DNA from: Candidatus Kuenenia stuttgartensis | Lineage (GTDB): Bacteria > Planctomycetota > Planctomycetia > Pirellulales > UBA1268 | NCBI GenBank assembly: GCA_945876515.1 | Contig: CAMCPF010000036.1 | Coordinates: forward strand, 1 to 12,516 | Direction: 5' to 3' | DNA: 12,516 bases | Part shown: positions 1 through 7,900 of the stretch, in pieces | Numbering within the stretch: position 1 is the stretch's first letter | Layout: each line of letters opens with the position of its first letter | The notes under the pieces: generated by a model | Databases searched by the model: none | The model's input: the letters and a program-made list of their open reading frames with translations, nothing else | Told to the model about the DNA's origin: nothing | Made by a program: the position numbers and the translations under genes

Positions 1-112
1 CGTGGCAATGGATGGCGACGGCGTGGCCGCGGGCGGCGAGGCGCCTCGCCACCTCCGCGCCCACCCCACGGGCCCCGCCGGTCACCAGCGCCACGGGCGG
101 TCGTTCAGCCAT
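1..112 (-). CDS. Short-chain dehydrogenase/reductase, N-terminal fragment
   Basis: Only the first 37 codons lie in the window; the gene continues past base 1. The translation opens MAERPPVALVTGGARGVG, followed by AEVARRLAARGHAVAIH. This is the first beta strand, the TGGxxGxG dinucleotide-binding loop (residues 11-18) and the first helix of the SDR Rossmann fold, so an NAD(P)-dependent oxidoreductase is expected. The substrate cannot be judged because the catalytic Ser-Tyr-Lys part is outside the window. The ATG at 112 has an excellent ribosome-binding site, AGGAGG ending five bases upstream. It follows the LOG-family gene on the same strand with a 30-nt gap, so it is probably the last visible member of that run. 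Confidence 0.85.
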   Translation of the reverse strand, partial: MAERPPVALVTGGARGVGAEVARRLAARGHAVAIHCH

Positions 113-142
113 GACATCCTCCTCGTCGACCGCCAGACCGGC

Positions 143-1066
143 TCAGATCCGCTGCGGCCGGGCATGAAAATCGAGGATCTGCTGCCAGGCCTCCTCAGGG
201 GTCTCGGCGTAGGTGAACAGATCCAGGTGGTGGTCGGCGATCACGCCCGAGTCGGCCAGGAACTGGAAGTCGATCACGTGCGACCAGTAGTCACGGCCGA
301 AGAGGATGATCGGCACCGGCTGCATCCGGTGGGTCTGGCGGAGCGTGAGGGTCTCGAACATCTCGTCGAGCGTGCCGAAGCCGCCCGGGAAGAGCACCAC
401 CGCCGCCGCCCGGAGAATGAAGTGGAACTTCCTGAGCGCGAAATACTTGAACTGGAAGCAAAGTTCCGGCGTGATGAACGGGTTGGGCTGCTGTTCGGCG
501 GGGAGCTTGATGTTGAGCCCGATCGACTTGCAGCCCACGTCGAAGGCCCCGCGGTTGGCGGCCTCCATGATGCCGGGGCCGCCGCCGGTGATCACGACGT
601 AGTCCCGCTGACTCTCGCACTGGTTGTCGATCGAGACGAGCTTGGCAAAATGCCGCGCCGAGTCGTAGTAGTGGGCTTGATCGAGCAGCCGCTGCGACCG
701 CTGCACCTCGCGGGCCGCCTTCAGGTCGCCCGGATTGGCCGCCAGGGCCCGGCGGGCCGCAGAAAGCCGCCGCTCGGCGGCCGTCCGCTCCACGATCTGC
801 GTGCCGCCGAACACGATCACGGTGGAATGGATCTTGTCGGCCTGGAGCGCCAGTTCGGGCTTGCCGAGCTCGAGCAGCATCCGCACGCCCCGCATCTCCT
901 CCATCGTCAACAAGGCCGGATCCTCCTGGGCGAGGAGGTAGCTCGGCGAGGCGAGGATCCGTTCCATGTTTTCCGCCACGAGCGCCACGTCGTCGCCGAG
1001 GACGGTGTCGGGCAGGGCGGCGCAGGCCTTGGGGGGCGGGGTCTCAGCCTTGGGCTTCTTGGCCAT
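143..1066 (-). CDS. LOG-family (TIGR00730-type) nucleotide-binding protein
   Basis: A 307-residue protein of the LOG / 'lysine decarboxylase-like' Rossmann family. Characterised members cleave the ribose-base bond of nucleoside 5'-monophosphates, including cytokinin ribotides. The two signature motifs are present: GGGPGIMEAANRGA at residues 161-174 and PGGFGTLDE at 227-235, with the Glu that closes the PGGxGTxxE active-site motif. The usual Arg-Lys pair is at 212-213. The family core starts near residue 81 (TVIVFGGTQ). The first 80 residues are an extra N-terminal region, so the protein is nearer the long LOG-like class than the roughly 190-residue short class. GGAG lies eight bases before the ATG. 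It is 51 nt downstream of the MBL-fold gene and 30 nt upstream of the SDR. The substrate is not known from sequence. Confidence 0.88.
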   Translation of the reverse strand: MAKKPKAETPPPKACAALPDTVLGDDVALVAENMERILASPSYLLAQEDPALLTMEEMRGVRMLLELGKPELALQADKIHSTVIVFGGTQIVERTAAERRLSAARRALAANPGDLKAAREVQRSQRLLDQAHYYDSARHFAKLVSIDNQCESQRDYVVITGGGPGIMEAANRGAFDVGCKSIGLNIKLPAEQQPNPFITPELCFQFKYFALRKFHFILRAAAVVLFPGGFGTLDEMFETLTLRQTHRMQPVPIILFGRDYWSHVIDFQFLADSGVIADHHLDLFTYAETPEEAWQQILDFHARPQRI

Positions 1067-1117
1067 GGCAGTGGCTCCGGACGGGTGGTCGGGGGCGGAT
1101 GAAGGCGGGCCTTGGGA

Positions 1118-2512
1118 TCACGGTCGGGGGAGGTCAACCGACATCCCGATCGTAGGCACGTCGGCCTTCCAGCCACGAGTGGTGGCCAGGAACTCCTGCA
1201 TGCCCCGGGCCGCCGGGGGCTCACCGTGGACGAGGAAGGTGCGGGCGGGAGCCGGCATGTCGGCGAGCCAGCGACCGAGCTCCGCCCGGTCGGCATGCCC
1301 CGAGAAGGCGTCGATCTGGCGGACGGCGGCCCGCACCGGGATGTCGCGGCCGTGAATGCGGAGCGTCTCGGCTCCGTCGAGCAACTCCCGGCCTCGGGTG
1401 CCCTTGGCCTGGAAGCCGGCCACCAGCACGGTCGTGGTGGGATCGGGCAGGCGGCGGGCGAGGTGATGGAGGATGCGGCCGCCGTTCATCATGCCGCTTG
1501 AGGCGATGACGATGCCGGGGCCCCCGTGGGCGTTGATGGCCTTTGATTCCGCGGCGGTCCTGGCCAGCCGCACGAACGGGCTCGCGGCCGCCTCCGCCAC
1601 GCCCGCCATCCGCGCCTCGCTGAGGTCGTGCTCGGCGCCATGTCGGCGAAAAATCTCGGTCGCCTCGACCGCCATCGGCGAATCGACCCACACGGGCAGC
1701 TCCGGGATCCGCTTGGCCGCCATCAGCGTGCGGAGCAGGTAGACGAGCTGCTGGGCCCGGCCCACCGCGAACGACGCGACGAGCATCACGCCCCCGCGGG
1801 CCACCGCCTCGTTGGTGACCGCCTCGAGCTCCTCGAGCGGCCGGGTGGGCGAATGGTCGCGGTCGCCATACGTGCTCTCGCAGACGAGGTAGTCGCAGGG
1901 GGGCGGCGGCTCCGGGTCGCGGTACAGGGGCGCGTCATACCGGCCCACGTCGCCCGAGAACAGAATCCGAATCGGCGGCCCCGTTTCGGCGGCCGCCTCC
2001 AGTTCCACGAATCCGCTGCCGAGCATGTGGCCGGCGTCGTGATAGCGGCAGCGGATGCCCGCCGTGGGCGCGAACCAGGTTCCGCGGTCGATCCGGCGCA
2101 CCAGCTCGAGCGTCTCGGCCACGTCTTTTTCCTCGTACAGTGGCAGGGCCGGATGGTGCTGCGAGTAGCCCTTGCGATTGGCGTAGGCGGCATCCTCCGC
2201 CTGACACTTGGCCGAGTCGTAGAGCAGCAGCGGCAACAGGTCGGCGGTGGCCGGCGTGGCGTGGATCGGGCCGCGAAAGCCCTCCCGCACCAGCCGCGGC
2301 AGCCAGCCGGAGTGGTCGATGTGGGCGTGGGTCAGCACGACCGCGTCGAGGCCCGCCGGCGGCGTGCCCAGCGGCTGCCAGTTCTTCAGCCGCAGCCGCT
2401 TCTCCCCCTGAAAGAGCCCGCAGTCGACGAGCACCCGCCGGCCGCCGTGCTCGAGCAGGTGTCGCGAGCCCGACACCACGCCGGCCGCGCCCAGGAAGGT
2501 CAGTCGTGCCAT
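1118..2512 (-). CDS. MBL-fold / beta-CASP metallohydrolase (RNase/CPSF-like)
   Basis: A 464-residue metallo-beta-lactamase-fold protein with a beta-CASP insert and RNA-specificity domain, the family of CPSF73-like and archaeal/bacterial RNA nucleases. Zinc-site motifs are complete: THAHIDHSG (61-69), the His in DAGHMLGS (His162), FSGDVG (Asp188), and C-terminal SGHAD (His406) and HGE (His429). ESTYGD at 212-217 and the GFQAKGT segment at 366-372 are typical of the beta-CASP branch. Nothing resembles a signal peptide, so it should be cytoplasmic. A GAGGGG stretch sits immediately before the ATG. It lies in a co-directional run after csrA and a membrane protein. Endo- or exonuclease activity on RNA is inferred from the family. 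No particular target is suggested by the sequence. Confidence 0.9.
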   Translation of the reverse strand: MARLTFLGAAGVVSGSRHLLEHGGRRVLVDCGLFQGEKRLRLKNWQPLGTPPAGLDAVVLTHAHIDHSGWLPRLVREGFRGPIHATPATADLLPLLLYDSAKCQAEDAAYANRKGYSQHHPALPLYEEKDVAETLELVRRIDRGTWFAPTAGIRCRYHDAGHMLGSGFVELEAAAETGPPIRILFSGDVGRYDAPLYRDPEPPPPCDYLVCESTYGDRDHSPTRPLEELEAVTNEAVARGGVMLVASFAVGRAQQLVYLLRTLMAAKRIPELPVWVDSPMAVEATEIFRRHGAEHDLSEARMAGVAEAAASPFVRLARTAAESKAINAHGGPGIVIASSGMMNGGRILHHLARRLPDPTTTVLVAGFQAKGTRGRELLDGAETLRIHGRDIPVRAAVRQIDAFSGHADRAELGRWLADMPAPARTFLVHGEPPAARGMQEFLATTRGWKADVPTIGMSVDLPRP

Positions 2513-2549
2513 CGCCCCTCGTCTCGCGTCCTGCCGCGGGTCCGCCTGT

Positions 2550-3329
2550 TCACCGCTCCGACACTGGCCGAACGGGTCCGCGCCGAGTCTCGCCCGCGAC
2601 GGCCAGTTCGCCGGCCGCGAGCCTGATCGCCTCGAGCCAATGGCTCACGCCGCCGGCCTCGTACGTCGAGGGAATGTACACCACGAGCACGCTGCGGGCG
2701 CCGCCGCGACGGATTTCGGTGACGGCCCCGGCCCGCTCGAGCCGGTGCGCGAGCGCCCCGAGCAGCGGGCCTGCCGGCAGGGGCAGGATGCCGAGCCGCA
2801 CGCCGTTCGGCGTGAGCCGCAACTGGTTGGCGCCCTGGAGCGTCATCTCCGCCTCGATCCAGAGCGTGGCCGAGAGCAGGCCGCGGCCCGCGCGCATGCC
2901 GAGGCGCAGGCGACCGGGCAGAAACTCGACCCGCGGCTCGCGGCACCAATCGGGCAGGAGGGCCGCGTGGTTGCGCGGCAGGTCGAGGGCGAGAAACGCG
3001 TTGATCTCGCGTTCGCTGAACACGCCCTCCCACGTGCCAACCTCGAGGAAGGCCGCTTGCAGGGACGACCCGCGGGTCACCAGCCGCCGTGCTGCCTGCT
3101 CGGCGGCGGCCGCCGCAGCTCCCGGATCACGGCCGTCAAGCGGACCGCCCACGGGCCGCCGCACCCGGTAGAACTCCGGTGTCGCGGTCACGGCGGCCGC
3201 CAGCGCCACGGCGCACACCGTCAACCCACCGCCCCCGAACAAAAGGAGCCGTCGCATCCGCCGAGGTTGCGGCGGCTGCGACGGCTCGAAATCATCGGCG
3301 GGCGGGGAGCTGATCGGTTCGGTGTTCAC
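2550..3329 (-). CDS. Membrane-anchored protein of unknown function
   Basis: A 259-residue protein that I do not recognise. After a polar, proline-rich N-terminus it has RRMRRLL followed by one hydrophobic segment (about residues 26-48), then an extracytoplasmic domain, so it is probably a single-pass inner-membrane protein. The pattern FSEREINAFLAL (about 104-115), a basic beta-rich stretch, then an ILPLPAGPL segment recalls DUF2140/YpmS-like envelope proteins, but that similarity is weak and by eye only. The start is uncertain: GTG at 3329 gives the full frame but has no clear ribosome-binding site, and an internal ATG at 3257 would begin just before the membrane segment. It sits 51 nt after csrA and 37 nt before the MBL-fold gene on the same strand. 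Confidence 0.7.
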   Translation of the reverse strand: MNTEPISSPPADDFEPSQPPQPRRMRRLLLFGGGGLTVCAVALAAAVTATPEFYRVRRPVGGPLDGRDPGAAAAAAEQAARRLVTRGSSLQAAFLEVGTWEGVFSEREINAFLALDLPRNHAALLPDWCREPRVEFLPGRLRLGMRAGRGLLSATLWIEAEMTLQGANQLRLTPNGVRLGILPLPAGPLLGALAHRLERAGAVTEIRRGGARSVLVVYIPSTYEAGGVSHWLEAIRLAAGELAVAGETRRGPVRPVSER

Positions 3330-3380
3330 TCCATCTAGTCTGAACCAGATGGCCCCGGGCGGGCAAACGTCGGCCCAGGA

Positions 3381-3602
3381 TCAGCCCACGCACCGGAGCA
3401 GGCGGGGGATCGGGAGTTCGGCCGCGGCCTCGAGCGTCACGTCGCCCACGAGGCCGTCCTCGAGCTCGTCGCGAAGCACCCGCACGTCGGGCGGGGCCTC
3501 GATCCCGATTCGCACCTTATCGCCACTGACGCGGACGATCGTGACCACCACCGAATCACCCACGCGAATCCGTTCGTTTTGCTTGCGGGAAAGCACGAGC
3601 AT
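3381..3602 (-). CDS. csrA: Carbon storage regulator CsrA
   Basis: A 73-residue CsrA/RsmA, a homodimeric RNA-binding protein that binds GGA motifs near ribosome-binding sites and alters translation or mRNA stability. It reads MLVLSRKQNERIRVGD at the start, followed by the VRIGIEAPPDVRVLRDEL segment. Leu4 and Arg44, the two RNA-contacting positions best studied in E. coli CsrA, are kept (R in VLRDE). The open frame extends 20 codons further upstream, but the ATG at 3602 is chosen because the protein then begins exactly like the family and because GGAGG (3608-3612) ends five bases before it. The tail after residue 47 (VGDVTLEAAAELPIPRLLRCVG) is longer than in many homologues. No fliW or flagellar gene is visible nearby. 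It is the first gene of the minus-strand run. Confidence 0.95.
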   Translation of the reverse strand: MLVLSRKQNERIRVGDSVVVTIVRVSGDKVRIGIEAPPDVRVLRDELEDGLVGDVTLEAAAELPIPRLLRCVG

Positions 3603-3607
3603 GAGGA

Positions 3608-3612
3608 CCTCC
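3608..3612 (-). promoter_or_regulatory. csrA ribosome-binding site with ANGGA motif
   Basis: The minus strand reads AACGGAGG just upstream of the csrA ATG. It is a strong Shine-Dalgarno sequence and also contains ACGGA, matching the ANGGA core bound by CsrA proteins. Autoregulation of csrA through its own ribosome-binding site is known in other bacteria. Here it is only an inference. Confidence 0.6.
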
Positions 3613-3625
3613 GTTGTCTGCGACT

Positions 3626-3642
3626 GAATGAATGGAATGAAT
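3626..3642. repeat. GAATGAAT direct repeat in the csrA leader
   Basis: The plus strand reads GAATGAAT, one G, then GAATGAAT; on the csrA strand this is ATTCATTC-C-ATTCATTC. It spans the region between the -10 box and the ribosome-binding site, overlapping the predicted transcription start. It could be an operator or simply a short tandem duplication. Confidence 0.55.
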
Positions 3643-3669
3643 AGAGCGGGGAGACTATACATTTGTCAA
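3640..3669 (-). promoter_or_regulatory. Candidate sigma-70 promoter of csrA
   Basis: On the minus strand a perfect TTGACA (3664-3669) is followed after 18 bases by TCTATT (3640-3645), four of six matches to TATAAT. The predicted start of transcription falls near 3633, about 30 bases before the csrA ATG. This stretch is also clearly AT-richer than its surroundings. It is a by-eye prediction. Confidence 0.5.
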
Positions 3670-3852
3670 GCACATCGCCGCGGCCTTGTTCCGCGAGCGC
3701 CGCCCGCGGCTCCGGCCGTCCCCCCGGGCGACCTCTGCTTCCGACCGCCGGCTGCGGGGCGACTCGGAGTCGCGACGCGGCGGATTGGGGAAACTGTGAG
3801 CCAGAGGAAAGATCGTCCGTCCGGGCTGGCTTTCTTGCCTGGGCGGGAAAGT

Positions 3853-3890
3853 GCGCCGGCCGGATGCGTTGTGCCGGCGGCGCCGGCCGG
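3853..3890. repeat. 11-base direct repeat with nested inverted repeat
   Basis: GCGCCGGCCGG occurs exactly at 3853-3863 and again at 3880-3890. The second copy overlaps GCCGGC-GGC-GCCGGC (3873-3887), which could form a 6-bp stem. In DNA this GC-rich, such repeats can arise by chance. No function is assigned. Confidence 0.45.
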
Positions 3891-3915
3891 TTGACCCATC
3901 CCCTCAATCCCCGGC

Positions 3916-3935
3916 CCGCCGCTGCCGAGCGGCGG
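3916..3935 (-). terminator. Hairpin downstream of the secreted-unknown gene
   Basis: CCGCCGCT (3916-3923) and AGCGGCGG (3928-3935) form a perfect 8-bp stem with a four-base loop. It lies six bases past the stop codon of the minus-strand gene at 3942. No run of U follows, so it is not a classic intrinsic terminator. The position suggests a terminator or a 3'-end stabilising structure. Confidence 0.4.
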
Positions 3936-3941
3936 CGCGAC

Positions 3942-4811
3942 TCACTCCTGCCGCTCGCCGTCGGGAGCCGACGCGGCGGCCGTGACCGGCACGGCGAATG
4001 CCGCCAGATCGACCGCCTCGGCCCCGGCCACATGCGCCTCGGCGTCGGCGATCAGCCGTCGATCGGCGGCCAGGAGTCGCGGGTGACTCTTGTGCACGCT
4101 CCGTAGCCGCGCCGCGCCGCCAGCCACCATCGCCAGCCGCGGATCGATCTCGAGGGTCACCTCCGAGGGGATCGCCGCAGCCGCCTCGAGCCGCCGATTG
4201 AGCGCGAGCCGCGGGAAGGGAGGAATGCCTCCCGGATGGAGCAGGGCCTTGAGCAGGATCGCGGTGTCGGCGAACTGCCGGTAGGTCTCGGCCGCCACGG
4301 GCGATTCGGCCGCGGCGAGCGTGACAGCGTAGCGGACCCGCGGCCCGGAGAGGACGAGGGTGTCGTCGTCCTCCGCGAAGTTGCCGGTGAAGTCGGGGCC
4401 GCCGGCCCAGCGGACGAGGCGGTCGTCACTGGAGCGGGCCCACTTCGCCAGCGACACGCTCATCCGCTCCAGCCGAATGAGCGGAATCTCGGTCTTCACC
4501 CGCCGCACGGGATCGATCACGACGACCCGTTCACGGGCCGGGTCGTGAAGCACGATCTCCACGAGTTGCATGCCGGCTTCTGGCCGCCCCTTCGCGGCCG
4601 GTAGTTCCAGGAAGTCCCAGGCCACGCCGCCATCGAAGAGCGTCAGGCTGCGAGCGACCGGCTCGCTCGCCCCGTCGCTGAACAGGTCACTCTCGACCCG
4701 CATCGTGAGCGGCTCGGGGAAGGGTTGCGGCTCCGAGGGATCGCCGGCCCCGAGCGGCAGGCTCGCCGCGAGCACGACGAGCGGAGAACACCAGTAGGGT
4801 GCACGGGTCAC
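3942..4811 (-). CDS. Secreted protein of unknown function
   Basis: A 289-residue protein that I do not recognise. I start it at GTG 4811, because GGAGG lies eight bases upstream and the product then begins with a good signal peptide: TRAPYW, a hydrophobic stretch PLVVLAASLPLGA, then GDPSEPQPFPEPL. The frame stays open upstream to 5267, but that part runs antisense to the neighbouring propeller gene and has shadow-like composition. The mature part is predicted to be mainly beta-rich early on (TMRVESDLFSD, SLTLFDGGVAWDFLEL) and more helical later (YRQFADTAILLKALL). No catalytic motif stands out. It is divergent from the propeller-esterase gene with a 133-bp spacer, so the two may share control. 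A hairpin follows the stop. Confidence 0.72.
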   Translation of the reverse strand: MTRAPYWCSPLVVLAASLPLGAGDPSEPQPFPEPLTMRVESDLFSDGASEPVARSLTLFDGGVAWDFLELPAAKGRPEAGMQLVEIVLHDPARERVVVIDPVRRVKTEIPLIRLERMSVSLAKWARSSDDRLVRWAGGPDFTGNFAEDDDTLVLSGPRVRYAVTLAAAESPVAAETYRQFADTAILLKALLHPGGIPPFPRLALNRRLEAAAAIPSEVTLEIDPRLAMVAGGAARLRSVHKSHPRLLAADRRLIADAEAHVAGAEAVDLAAFAVPVTAAASAPDGERQE

Positions 4812-4944
4812 GGCAGCCGCCTCCGGGAAATCTGGGGCGGGGAGGGTAGCAGGGAGAGCGGGCTCGAGGAAGGCCGGATCCCGGCCCTGCGGCCAGCCTC
4901 TCGTCCATTTGTTATCCTCGCCCGATCCCCGGGAAATAAAGCTC
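4812..4944. promoter_or_regulatory. Divergent intergenic region with a weak candidate promoter
   Basis: This 133-bp spacer separates two divergent genes that both encode exported proteins, so it should hold both promoters. On the plus strand TGTTATCCT (4910-4918) resembles an extended -10 box, but no clear -35 box accompanies it. Upstream of ATG 4945 only a weak GGGAA-type ribosome-binding site is visible. Confidence 0.35.
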
Positions 4945-7900
4945 ATGTGGCTCCTGCTCCCTGCGTTGGCCCGCCTCACGCCGGCCCTTCTCGTCGTCTC
5001 GCTCGCCGTTGCCTGCCCGACCGCCGGACGGTGCGCCGCCGCCGAGTCTGACTGGCCACAGTGGCGGGGATCGGCCGGCGACGGCCATGCCCCGGCCGCC
5101 CACGACCTCCCGGTCACCTGGAGCGAGACGGAGAACATCGTCTGGAAGACGCCGCTCGAGGGGCGTGGCTGGTCGAGCCCCGTGATCGGCGCCGGCCGGA
5201 TCTGGATGACGACGGCGATCGAGCGGGAGGCGAGCCCCGAGGAGAAGGCCCGGGCGCTCGAGGGCAACAGGATGGCGGGCCAGCTCGCGGTCTCCGGGAC
5301 CGTGACGATCCGGGCAGTGTGCGTCGATCAGGCCACCGGCAAGCTACTCCACGACGTCGAACTGTTCACGATTCAAGACCCGCAGCCGATCCACAAGCTC
5401 AACTCCTTCGCCTCACCGTCGCCGGTCCTGGCCGACGGCCGGCTCTACTGCCACTGCGGCGACTTTGGCGCCGCCTGCCTCGATGCCGCGACGGGCAAGG
5501 TGCTGTGGAAGAACCGCGAGCTGCGGCTCAACCATGAGAACGGGCCAGGCAGCACGCCGGTCGTGTGGCGGGACAAGCTGATCGTGCACCTCGACGGCAG
5601 CGACGTGCAGTCGATCGCCGCCTACGACACGGCCACGGGCCGGGTCGCCTGGCAAACCTCTCGCTCAGGCGTGCTGCGGGACGACCCGCAGCTCAAGAAG
5701 GCCTACGGCACGCCGGTGATCCTCAGGCTCGGCGGCCGCGAGGTGCTCGTCTCCCCGGCGGCTGACTGGCTCTACGGCTACGACCCGGCCACGGGGGCCG
5801 AGCTCTGGAAGATGAGCTACGGGGTGCTCGGCTTCTCCATCGTGCCCCGGCCGGTGACGGCCGGTGACCTGCTGTTCATGAGCACGAGCTTCATGCAGCC
5901 GGAGCTCTTGGCCGTGAAGCTGGCCGGGCCCGACAAGGCCCCCGAGATCGCGTGGCGGGAGAAGAAGGGGGCCCCCACGATGTCGTCGCCCGTGGTGGTG
6001 GACGAGCTGGTCTACATGGTGAGCGACAAGGGGGTGGGCACCTGCCTCGACGCCAAGACGGGCGAGCCGGCCTGGTCGGAACGGCTCGGCGGCAACTTTT
6101 CATCCTCGCCCCTGTTCGCCGACGGCCGGATCTACGTGGGCAACCGCGACGGCGACACCTTCGTGATCAAGCCGGGCCGCGAGTACGAACTCCTGGCCAC
6201 CAACCACCTCGACGGCGGCATCTATGCCACGCCGGCCGCGGTCGGCCGGGCGATTTTCCTGCGCACCGAAAACGCCCTCTACCGGATCGAGAAGCCGGCC
6301 GGCACCGCCACGGCGGCCCCCTCGGCGACCCAGGCCCAGGCGACGGCCGCCGCGTCCGCGGCCCCGCCCGCCGGCGAGACCTTCTCCTTCACGTTCGACG
6401 CGAGCCGCGTCTACCCCGGCACGGCCCGCGAGGTGACCGTCTACGTACCCAGGCAGTACGACGAAAAGATGCCGGCCTGTGTCCACGTCAACCAAGACGG
6501 CGTGCAGTCCGACGCCCCGCGGGTCTTCGATCGGCTGATCCACGAGCGGAAGATGCCGGTCACGATCGGCGTGTTCGTGAAGCCGGGCGTCGTGCCCGCG
6601 GCCCGCGAGGGGGCCCTGCCTCGCTTCAACCGCTCGTTCGAATACGACTCGCTCGGGGGCGACTACGCGAAGTTCCTGCTCGATGAACTCCTGCCGGCCG
6701 TGGAGACGAAGCAGGCGGCCGATGGCCGACGGATCGTGCTCTCGAAGCGGGCAGCCGACCGCTCGATCGGCGGCAACTCCTCCGGCGCGATCTGCGCGTT
6801 CACCGCGGCCTGGGAGCGGCCCGACGCCTTCTCCCGCGTGTTCAGCGGGATCGGGACGTACGTCGGCCTCCGTGGAGGCCACGTCTATTCCACGCTCGTC
6901 CGCAAGGTCGAGCCCAAGCCGATCCGCGTGTTCCTCGAGGACGGCTCGGGCGACCTCGACATCTACGGCGGCGACTGGTGGATCGCCAACCAGGCGATGC
7001 AGCGGTCGCTCGCCTTCGCCGGCTACGAGGTGAAGCACGCCTGGGGCGACGGCGGCCATAACGGTAAGCACGCAGCCGAGGTGTTTCCCGAAGCGATGGA
7101 GTGGCTCTGGGCCGGCTGGCCCGAGCCCCCCGACCGCGGCAAGGGCAGCCCGCAGCTCCAGGAGATTCTTTTAGACGGCGAGGACTGGCGGCTCGTCGGC
7201 GAGGGCTACAAGTTCACCGAGGGTCCGGCGGCGAACGCCAAGGGCGAACTCTTCTTCAACGACGTGGGTGGCTCGAAGACCTACCGAGTGACGCCCGCCT
7301 GGCAGGCCGAGGTCTGGCTCGAGGATTCGCACAAAGGTGACGGCCAGAACTTCGCCCCCGACGGCCGGCTCGTGGCGGCGAGCGGCGCCGACACCGCGAT
7401 CCTCGCCTGGACCACCGACCAAGAGCCCGCCACGCTCGCGCAGGGCTGGCGGGGCAACGACCTGGTCGTGAACGCGGCCGGGAGCATCTACGTGACCGAG
7501 CCCGGCTGGGACGGCAAGAGCCCGAGCAAAATCCACCACCTCGCCCCCGACGGCACCGACACGGTGGTGGACACCGGGCTCAAGTTCTCCAACGGCCTCT
7601 GTCTCTCGCCCGACCAGACGCTCCTCTACGTGGCCGACAGCCGCAGCCACTGGGTCTGGAGTTGGCAGGTGCGGCCCGACGGCACCCTCGCCCACAAGCA
7701 GCGGTACTACCACCTGCACGTGCCCGACACGGCCGACGACTCGGGGGCCGATGGGATGCGGGTGGATCGCGACGGCCGGCTGTGGGTGGCCACGCGGATG
7801 GGAATCCAGGTCTGCGACCAGGCCGGGCGGGTCAACTGCATCGTCCCCACGCCCAACGGCAAGGTCTCGAACCTCTGCTTCGGCGGCCCCGACTTCGACC

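Larger units (their letters stand above)
3603..3941. other. 339-bp gene-free region between csrA and the secreted unknown
   Basis: No convincing gene was found here. The right-hand part is extremely GC-rich. Next to csrA are its promoter, a GAATGAAT-type repeat and its ribosome-binding site. At the other end is an 8-bp hairpin just past the stop of the secreted unknown. In between are an exact 11-base direct repeat (3853-3863 and 3880-3890) and a short GCCGGC inverted repeat (3873-3887). Open frames through this stretch have arginine/proline-rich translations typical of non-coding high-GC DNA. Confidence 0.7.

Noticed and set aside
2..1102. Long open frame on the plus strand
   Set aside because: It runs antisense through the LOG and SDR genes. 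Its translation is rich in His, Arg and Gly with no family motif, as expected for the shadow of high-GC coding DNA.
1628..2626. 332-codon plus-strand open frame
   Set aside because: It is antisense to the MBL-fold gene, whose zinc motifs are complete. It has no recognisable protein features.
4812..5267. 152-codon upstream extension of the secreted unknown
   Set aside because: It would overlap the signal peptide and first blades of the divergent fusion protein. Starting at GTG 4811 gives a good ribosome-binding site and a signal peptide.
4945..6300. A true PQQ-dependent alcohol dehydrogenase
   Set aside because: The propeller has the general blade repeats and the planctomycete DWPQWRG start. 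I see neither the vicinal Cys pair nor a cytochrome CxxCH motif, so only a PQQ-like fold is claimed.
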